Positions 33,333-38,528 of a stretch of 38,528 nucleotides of DNA are shown in pieces; positions within the stretch are counted from its first letter, which is position 1, and each line of letters begins with the position of its first letter. The notes below the pieces were generated by a model that saw only the letters and a list, made by a program, of their open reading frames with translations, had not been told where the DNA came from and made no database searches. The translations under genes and the position numbers were made by a program. Origin of the DNA: a bacterium (GTDB lineage Bacteria > Vulcanimicrobiota > Vulcanimicrobiia > Vulcanimicrobiales > Vulcanimicrobiaceae). The stretch covers positions 1-38,528 of the forward strand of contig JAGWSR010000108.1 of NCBI GenBank assembly GCA_028869385.1, read 5' to 3'.

Positions 33333-34617
33333 ACTTCCCGTCATCGCGATGGCCTTCGGGCTCGCGTTCGGCGCGCTGCCGCTCGTCGCAAACGCGGCAA
33401 CGCCGCTCTCGCTCGATACGGCCGTCGCGCTCGGCCTCAAGCAGAACCTGGAGTATGCACGATCGCTAGCGCACGTCGATGCGATCGCAGCGCAATTTCG
33501 CCAGGCGCGCGCGCCGAAGGCGCCGTCGCTCGCACTCCAAGATACCTACCAATACGTCAATCCGGTCGCCGCGCTCAGCACGCCGATGGGCGCGATTCCC
33601 TTCAGCACGGTCAACGCCACGAACGTGCCGTTGCTCGCGTTGCAATACACGCTCTTCGACGGCGGCGCGACGGCGGCGCGAGCGAGCGCGGCCGCGGCGG
33701 GACTCTCGGCAGCCGAAGCGAGCGCGCAGGAGGCGCGCGGAGCGACGATCGCGCGCGTTTCGAAGGCGTATTACGATCTCGCCGCGGCGCTGCAGCTTCA
33801 GAGCGTCGCCGAACGGGGCGTCGCGGTGGCGCAGGCGCACGAGCGCGATGCCCGGACGATGCTCGCCGCCGGAACGATTCCACGCGCGGATCTGCTGCGC
33901 GCCCAGGCCGAGCTTGCGAGCGAGCGCGTCAATGCCATCCAGGCCGACAACGGCGTCGATCTCGCGCGCGTCGCACTCGACAGCGTGCTCGACGTACCGC
34001 TCGATACCGTCTACACGCCGACCGAACCGCTCGACGCGCCGCCTCCGCGTGTGGCGCTTGCGTCGCTGCTCGTATCGGCCCACAGCGCACGCGGAGAACT
34101 CGCCGCCGCGCGCTTCGCGGTGGATGCGGCTCGGCACGCCATTACGGCGGCGCGCGCGGGCGGCGTGCCGCAGGTCAAGGCGACGATCGCCGACGGCAAC
34201 ACCCAGCCGGCGGTGGTAGGCGGCTACCACAACCAGTTCTCGCTTGGACTCTCGGCGGTCTGGACGCTCTTCGACAACGGGTATACCGCCGGGCGCGTCG
34301 CCGAGGCCGATGCGGGACTGCACGATGCGCAGTTGAGTCTCGCGCAGATGCAAAACGGCGTTGACGTCGAGGTGCGCGAGGCCTACCTGAACCTGAACGA
34401 AGCAGCCGCGCGCGTCGAGGCGGCGCGCGACCTCGTCACCTACAGCGACGAGAATTTGCGCCTCGCGCAGGTGCGCTACCGCGGCGGCGTCGGTACCGCG
34501 CTCGAGCTGCAAGACGCCGAGTTGCGCGATCGCACCGCGCAGCAAACGCTCACTCAAAGCGAAGCCGCCTTGCGGCAGAGCGTCGTCCAACTGCGTTACG
34601 TCGCAGGGCTCTTATGA
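33325..34617 (+). CDS. TolC-family outer-membrane efflux protein
   Basis: A 430-residue outer-membrane channel. The signal peptide (VIAMAFGLAFGALPLVANA) precedes two OEP repeats rich in long Ala-rich helices: LDTAVALGLKQNLEYA, LQYTLFDGGATAARASAAAAGL, AYYDLAAALQLQSVAERG, and in the second half LSAVWTLFDNGYTAGRV, VREAYLNLNEAAARVEAARDL and VRYRGGVGTALELQDAE. It completes a tripartite pump with the two genes upstream and implies a diderm cell. The ATG at 33325 lies within the 3' end of the pump gene. The next gene follows after 18 bases with a strong GGGAGGA. Confidence 0.93.
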   Translation: MRKLPVIAMAFGLAFGALPLVANAATPLSLDTAVALGLKQNLEYARSLAHVDAIAAQFRQARAPKAPSLALQDTYQYVNPVAALSTPMGAIPFSTVNATNVPLLALQYTLFDGGATAARASAAAAGLSAAEASAQEARGATIARVSKAYYDLAAALQLQSVAERGVAVAQAHERDARTMLAAGTIPRADLLRAQAELASERVNAIQADNGVDLARVALDSVLDVPLDTVYTPTEPLDAPPPRVALASLLVSAHSARGELAAARFAVDAARHAITAARAGGVPQVKATIADGNTQPAVVGGYHNQFSLGLSAVWTLFDNGYTAGRVAEADAGLHDAQLSLAQMQNGVDVEVREAYLNLNEAAARVEAARDLVTYSDENLRLAQVRYRGGVGTALELQDAELRDRTAQQTLTQSEAALRQSVVQLRYVAGLL

Positions 34618-34635
34618 CGACGCCGGGAGGACTCG

Positions 34636-36057
34636 ATGAATATCCTCATCCTCGGTGCGGGGTTTGCCGGTCACACGGCAGCCCTGCATCTCTCACACCT
34701 GGTTCGCGATACGGCGCAGATCACGGTCGTCGCCCCAAATAATCGCTTCACGTGGTTTCCGAGTCTGATCTGGGTCGGCACCGGTACGATGGCGCCCGAG
34801 CGCGTGCATTTCGAACTCGCGCCGGTGTACGAAAAACTTGGCATCACCTACGTTGGCGGACGAGCCGAGATCGTCGCGCCGGACGACCGCACGGTGACGG
34901 TACGTCTCCCGAACGGATCCACGCAGACGATCGCGTACGATTTTCTCCTGAACGCGACGGGCCCGTACCTCAATTTCGAGGGAACGCCGGGATTGGGCCC
35001 CAAGTGCGGCACGACACAGAGCGTCTGCTCGGTGGAACACGCGACGGCGGCGCGGGACGCCTATCTCGAGAGCGTCCGCGCGATGGAGCGCGGTCAACGG
35101 CAGCGACTCGTCGTCGGCGTGGGGCATCCCGCCGCCACCTGCGAGGGCGCGGCGTTCGAATACGTGATGAATCTCGACTGGGATCTTCGTAATCGCGGCT
35201 TGCGCGATAAGGCCGATCTCGTGTGGCTCACGAACGAGCCCGATCCGGGCGACTTCGGCGTGGACGGCGTGGAGGCGAAGAAGCGCGGGAGCGTGGTGAC
35301 GGGCAAGGCGCTCGTGCAGATGCTCTTCGACGAGTCCAAGATCAAGCCGATGATCGCCGCCGGTGTTACGAAGGTCGAACAGGGCACGATCACCTACGAT
35401 CAAGTCGGCGTGGATCCAGGGACGCTCGACTACGATTTCGCGATGCTGATTCCGCAATTTCGCGGCATCCCGCTCAAGTACGTCGCGCACGACGGGAGCG
35501 ACATCACCGAGAAGATGACGTTGCCGAACGGCTTCATGCGCGTGGATGCCGACTATTCGGCGAAAGCCTACGACGAATATCGCGCTCACGATTGGCCTGC
35601 GTTGTACCGATCGCCGTCGTACGACAACGTGTACGCGGCCGGCATCGCGTTCGCGCCCCCGCATCCGATTTCGAGAGGGAAGAAGACGAATGCCGGTACG
35701 GTGATCCAAGCCACCCCGCCGCGCACGGGGATGGCCTCGGGGATCATGGGGCGCACCGTCGCGTACAATATCGCCGATCAAATCGCGGGTCGCGAACCAT
35801 CGCATCACGCGCGCATGAGCGAGATGCCCGCCGCCTGCATCGCCTCGATGGGCAAATCGATCTGGAACGGCTCGGCGGCCTCGATCATCATGGTTCCGGT
35901 GGTGCGAGACTTCGAGAAGTATCCCGAGTACGGTCGCGACATGGATCTGTGCGATCTCGACGTCGGCATCGGCGGCGCATGGACGAAGCGCCTGTTGCAC
36001 GACGCCTTCATGTGGAAGCTGCAAGCCAAACCCGGCTGGCAGATGATACCGGAGTAA
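34636..36057 (+). CDS. sqr: Sulfide:quinone oxidoreductase-family flavoprotein
   Basis: A 473-residue two-dinucleotide-fold flavoprotein. The FAD motif is NILILGAGFAGHTAALHL at the N-terminus. Cysteines sit in the SQR-type contexts: Cys124/Cys131 in GPKCGTTQSVCSVEHA, Cys169 in ATCEGAAFEY (counterpart of the CFGPAYE motif) and Cys401 in AACIASMG. It ends in an aromatic/basic segment (WTKRLLHDAFMWKLQ) that could insert into the membrane. It is predicted to oxidise sulfide to polysulfide/persulfide and reduce quinone. A GGGAGGA five bases before the ATG is the best ribosome site in this operon. It is longer than classical SQRs, so a divergent SQR-like enzyme is possible. Confidence 0.85.
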   Translation: MNILILGAGFAGHTAALHLSHLVRDTAQITVVAPNNRFTWFPSLIWVGTGTMAPERVHFELAPVYEKLGITYVGGRAEIVAPDDRTVTVRLPNGSTQTIAYDFLLNATGPYLNFEGTPGLGPKCGTTQSVCSVEHATAARDAYLESVRAMERGQRQRLVVGVGHPAATCEGAAFEYVMNLDWDLRNRGLRDKADLVWLTNEPDPGDFGVDGVEAKKRGSVVTGKALVQMLFDESKIKPMIAAGVTKVEQGTITYDQVGVDPGTLDYDFAMLIPQFRGIPLKYVAHDGSDITEKMTLPNGFMRVDADYSAKAYDEYRAHDWPALYRSPSYDNVYAAGIAFAPPHPISRGKKTNAGTVIQATPPRTGMASGIMGRTVAYNIADQIAGREPSHHARMSEMPAACIASMGKSIWNGSAASIIMVPVVRDFEKYPEYGRDMDLCDLDVGIGGAWTKRLLHDAFMWKLQAKPGWQMIPE

Positions 36058-36063
36058 CGAACG

Positions 36064-36171
36064 ATGGGAAAATTCTGGCGTACGTTCTGGCCCTATCAGT
36101 TCTGGCGCTTCATCGTCATCAACACAAAGATGTTCGCCATCGCCCGAGGCTGGATCGGCCCCGCGCATTAA
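36064..36171 (+). CDS. 35-residue aromatic small membrane-type protein
   Basis: A short reading frame six bases after the SQR stop, with GGAG nine bases before its ATG. The peptide begins MGKFWRTFWPYQFWRF and continues IVINTKMFAIARGWIGPAH. It has four Trp, five Phe, several basic residues and a hydrophobic middle, consistent with one amphipathic or membrane helix. Its position, ribosome site and non-random composition argue that it is a real gene co-transcribed with sqr, perhaps a membrane partner or anchor of SQR. No family is claimed. Confidence 0.55.
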   Translation: MGKFWRTFWPYQFWRFIVINTKMFAIARGWIGPAH

Positions 36172-36251
36172 TGGGAGAAAAGACCCAGGGGTGTGATCGT
36201 CGCATGTGGTGAACGAGGGCAGCCTCCCACTTTTCCACGTCGAGGCATGCG

Positions 36252-38177
36252 TTGACGAAGACCGCCTATTTCCTCATTGCATTCGCATCATGCGCCCTGC
36301 TTAGTGCTTGCGGAGGTGGCGGTGGGGGAGGCAGTACGCTGCCGAGCACCCCGAGCGCTCCTCAGCCTACGCCAACGACATCGGCATCGCTCATGCCGGG
36401 CCAATATGTCGTGCAGGCAACGCCAACAACGGTTCCATTTTCGAGCGGCGGATTCACTGGGACTCTGGCACTGCCTGGGGCTGCGCCGCTACCGGGTGCA
36501 AGCCCCGGAGCGGGACTTGGGCTCGTTACCGTGACGGTGACGACCGCGCCGCCCGCCGGCGTTCCGGTTCTCCAACGCGGCATCCATTCGCAGAAATTCC
36601 CCGTACGATTTGCGACCGGCTCCAATACGCCGCTCATGTACATCAGCCTGACCTTCACGCAGCCGATTCAGTTGGGCGGGGTTCCCGGGGTTACGTTGAC
36701 CGCACCGTCGAGCAATGCGTACCTTGGCGAAAACGTGTACCTTGGATCGTATGAGCCGCCGCCCTCGAATCTTTGGGGATCTGTCGCGGGACCGGCGGTG
36801 GTCACTGGTGCGACGGCGCGATTGGACATCGTCTATAGTGGATCAATTTCGGTGGCCGCGCTACATCCGGTGACCTTTGCCGTCTACGAAACGGGCCCAG
36901 CCAGTTTGAGCCTTTCCCTTGCGAATCCGTTGGTGATGGGAGCGCCCTCGACCGACCAGGTCGCCATATCGGTTCGCGATCAATACGGGGTTTCGATTAC
37001 CGGGGGGCTCAAGGTGCCGATTCAGCTTACGAGTGACGACACGACCGGACGAACCGCGTTAACGGCCTCAGTATTTTCGAACGCCTCGCAAACTGCGCCA
37101 CTCGTGTTCGATGGCAAGGGCGTCCGATTCACGTTGACGGCGTCAGAAGGTGCGCTGCAGACACAGTTCGCGTGCGTTTCAAGCCTCCCGAAGGAAAATC
37201 TCGTGTCGGGATTGGCTCAGTCGAATGGAGTCGTGGGAGATGCCGCATTTGGACCGGACGGAAATTTTTGGACGACTTTTAGCGGCAACTACGGTTCCAG
37301 CGTTATAGCGAAAATTTCGCCGACCGGGAACGTCACGAGTTATACCGACACAACGCCGACGGTGATTGACCAAGGCAACGCACCAATTGCAGCTGGGTCG
37401 GACGGTAACATCTGGACGACGTTTTTCGATCAAAGTTACTTCTCCGGTGTGCTGATTCGCGTCACGCCTAGCGGCGCAATCAGTGAGTTTCCGGGTCCAC
37501 AGTCAATGCAGCAGGGAAGTAGTGATATCGGTCAATTGGTTCTTGGCCCGGATGGTGCAATGTGGTTCACACTGAGCGCATCGGACCCTTATGTCGCCGA
37601 TAGCGTCGGTATCGGACGCGTTGATATGAGCGGGCACGTTTCCGTGGTCGCCGCGACGACGAACGCTCCGACGAGCCTCGTCTCCGGGCCGGACGGAAAT
37701 CTGTGGTTTCAGGATGGTGCGAATATCGATAAGCTCACGACCTCCGGAGCGCTCACGAAATATACATTGCCCGGCGCAACGGCGACTCCGTCAAGATTCG
37801 TTGTCGGCCCGGATGGGCAGTTCTGGATGCCGTTTGCGTATGGCACGAAGACGCTCGTCGAGTTTTCGACGTCGGGCGCGGTTGTCGCCACGCACGATCT
37901 ACCGAGTACGTTGAATCCGACGATCGAAAGTGTCATCGCGAGTGGAAATTACGTCTATTTCACGGACTCGCAGTCCGAGAGCGTGGGCCGAATCGATGTG
38001 CTCGGCAATACGACGTGGTATCCAACCTACTCCGGCCTCGTTAACGGGTTTCAGGGCCCGCTCTATATCGTCAAAGGTCCGTCGAACTCGCCGTATCTCT
38101 CATCGCAGGTTGTTTTGAACGAGTCGCCGCTGCAATTTGGTGCCGGTCTCACACCGCTCGATCTGACGCTATGGTAA
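36252..38177 (+). CDS. Lipoprotein with streptogramin-lyase/NHL-like beta-propeller
   Basis: A 641-residue lipoprotein. The signal peptide has the lipobox LLSAC-G (Cys at about 20), then a Gly stretch and a Pro/Thr linker. The middle (about 60-320) is beta-rich and Ig-like (VTVTVTTAPPAGVPVLQRGI; VAISVRDQYGV). The C-terminal half is a propeller with repeated blade motifs GPDGNFWTT, GSDGNIWTT, GPDGAMWFT, GPDGNLWF and GPDGQFWMP. It is a surface protein of unknown ligand; the lyase active site cannot be confirmed. The start is TTG at 36252, with GAGG six bases upstream and no ATG in frame before the signal peptide. Base use is less GC-rich than the flanking operon. Confidence 0.8.
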   Translation: MTKTAYFLIAFASCALLSACGGGGGGGSTLPSTPSAPQPTPTTSASLMPGQYVVQATPTTVPFSSGGFTGTLALPGAAPLPGASPGAGLGLVTVTVTTAPPAGVPVLQRGIHSQKFPVRFATGSNTPLMYISLTFTQPIQLGGVPGVTLTAPSSNAYLGENVYLGSYEPPPSNLWGSVAGPAVVTGATARLDIVYSGSISVAALHPVTFAVYETGPASLSLSLANPLVMGAPSTDQVAISVRDQYGVSITGGLKVPIQLTSDDTTGRTALTASVFSNASQTAPLVFDGKGVRFTLTASEGALQTQFACVSSLPKENLVSGLAQSNGVVGDAAFGPDGNFWTTFSGNYGSSVIAKISPTGNVTSYTDTTPTVIDQGNAPIAAGSDGNIWTTFFDQSYFSGVLIRVTPSGAISEFPGPQSMQQGSSDIGQLVLGPDGAMWFTLSASDPYVADSVGIGRVDMSGHVSVVAATTNAPTSLVSGPDGNLWFQDGANIDKLTTSGALTKYTLPGATATPSRFVVGPDGQFWMPFAYGTKTLVEFSTSGAVVATHDLPSTLNPTIESVIASGNYVYFTDSQSESVGRIDVLGNTTWYPTYSGLVNGFQGPLYIVKGPSNSPYLSSQVVLNESPLQFGAGLTPLDLTLW

Positions 38178-38187
38178 GCCTGACAAC

Positions 38188-38228
38188 GTGTCACCATGAC
38201 TACGTGTCACCCTGAGCCTGTCGAAGGG
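38188..38228. repeat. Outlying copy of the CCTGAGCCTGTCGAAGGG repeat
   Basis: A partial unit (gtgtcaccatga, 38188-38199) is followed by a full unit at 38204-38228, identical to the first unit of the 27829 cluster. It lies 26 bases after the lipoprotein stop, in the same end-of-gene setting as the main cluster. Confidence 0.85.
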
Positions 38229-38308
38229 TGACCACGGACTTCCCGGGCGCTCAAGCATCGCGCAACCCCACCCGATTGCGCGACGTGCATGCGGTGTGCG
38301 CTATGCGC

Positions 38309-38338
38309 AAAAGCGCCGCTCCGAAAGGGGCGGCGTTT
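38309..38338. terminator. Bidirectional terminator with GAAA tetraloop
   Basis: aaa(g)cgccgctcc-gaaa-ggggcggcgttt forms a 12-bp stem with one bulged G and one G-T pair. The plus tail is tttcgtttta and the minus tail begins with TTTT. It lies 4 bases past the stop of the minus-strand VOC gene and also ends the plus-strand side. Confidence 0.75.
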
Positions 38339-38342
38339 CGTT

Positions 38343-38528
38343 TTATCCTGCGACGAGTTCGATGCGATTGCCGAACGGATCGTCGATGTACGCTCGGCGT
38401 TGCGCGGGTAGATCATCCTCGCGCACTTCGACGTCGTGCGCGCGTAAATGCGCGAGGAGAGCGTCGTAGTCGCCGCAGCGCAGCCCCGGATGCGCCTTTT
38501 GCGCCGGGCGAAAATCGGTCTCGACCCC
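38343..38528 (-). CDS. VOC/glyoxalase-superfamily protein, C-terminal part (cut by window edge)
   Basis: The last 61 residues of a gene that starts beyond the right edge. The frame reads ...ETDFRPAQKAHPGLRCGDYDALLAHL, then HDVEVREDDLPAQRRAYIDDPFGNRIELVAG and stop. The ending Y-I-D-D-P-F-G-N-R-I-E-L is the hallmark final strand of glyoxalase/bleomycin-resistance (VOC) proteins, with the metal-ligand Glu. Substrate is unknown. A stem with a T-run on this strand follows its stop directly. Confidence 0.8.
   Translation of the reverse strand, partial: GVETDFRPAQKAHPGLRCGDYDALLAHLRAHDVEVREDDLPAQRRAYIDDPFGNRIELVAG

Overview
The window is GC-rich, dense bacterial chromosomal DNA. It holds 35 protein-coding genes I can support (one cut by the right edge), one pseudogene, and no rRNA, tRNA or CRISPR array. 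The style is compact: GTGA, ATGA or TAATG stop/start overlaps recur at 1067-1070, 4455-4458, 6735-6739, 11741-11744, 14443-14446, 23589-23592 and 29893-29897, and GTG starts are common. A Ycf45-like AAA/R3H ATPase, non-mevalonate isoprenoid synthesis, a PdxS/PdxT pair and an iron-sulfur photolyase fit an environmental, possibly Eremiobacterota/WPS-2-like lineage. That placement is inference from gene content and base style only.

Layout, left to right. 1-294: a giant inverted repeat (94-bp perfect arms). 312-1936 (minus): MobA-like nucleotidyltransferase and ispE. 2002-5799 (plus): six-hairpin glycosidase/debranching-type enzyme, GalT/ADP-glucose-phosphorylase-type enzyme and a proline-rich membrane protein. 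5847-7706: pdxS, pdxT and a DUF1844-like gene. 7768-9353: HNH nuclease and quinone oxidoreductase. 9364-13240 (minus): FAD monooxygenase, FeS (6-4)-type photolyase and a GH114-like lipoprotein. 13259-17167: bioA-bioF-bioD-bioB. 17311-18792: arginine/lysine/ornithine decarboxylase.

18793-20207 is a less GC-rich patch with a decayed YHYH-domain gene and an SGNH hydrolase. 20208-25302 is mostly housekeeping: AAA/R3H ATPase, secreted hypothetical, PilZ protein, tmk, holB, membrane protein. 25310-27814: mtnP and a divergent peptide-type ABC substrate-binding lipoprotein. 27829-28113: a cluster of dispersed repeats in both orientations, with another copy at 38204.

The most interesting block is 28135-36171. 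A CsoR-family repressor carries two cysteines but not the copper-ligand histidine, which makes it CstR-like. It is divergent from DUF2892 membrane protein - RND adaptor - RND pump with an extra C-terminal domain - TolC - sulfide:quinone oxidoreductase - a 35-codon-scale aromatic small protein. A shared divergent promoter with a CsoR-type palindrome controls both sides, and both transcripts look leaderless. I infer a persulfide/sulfide-responsive detoxification and efflux operon. The window ends with a propeller-type lipoprotein (36252-38177) and a truncated VOC/glyoxalase gene.
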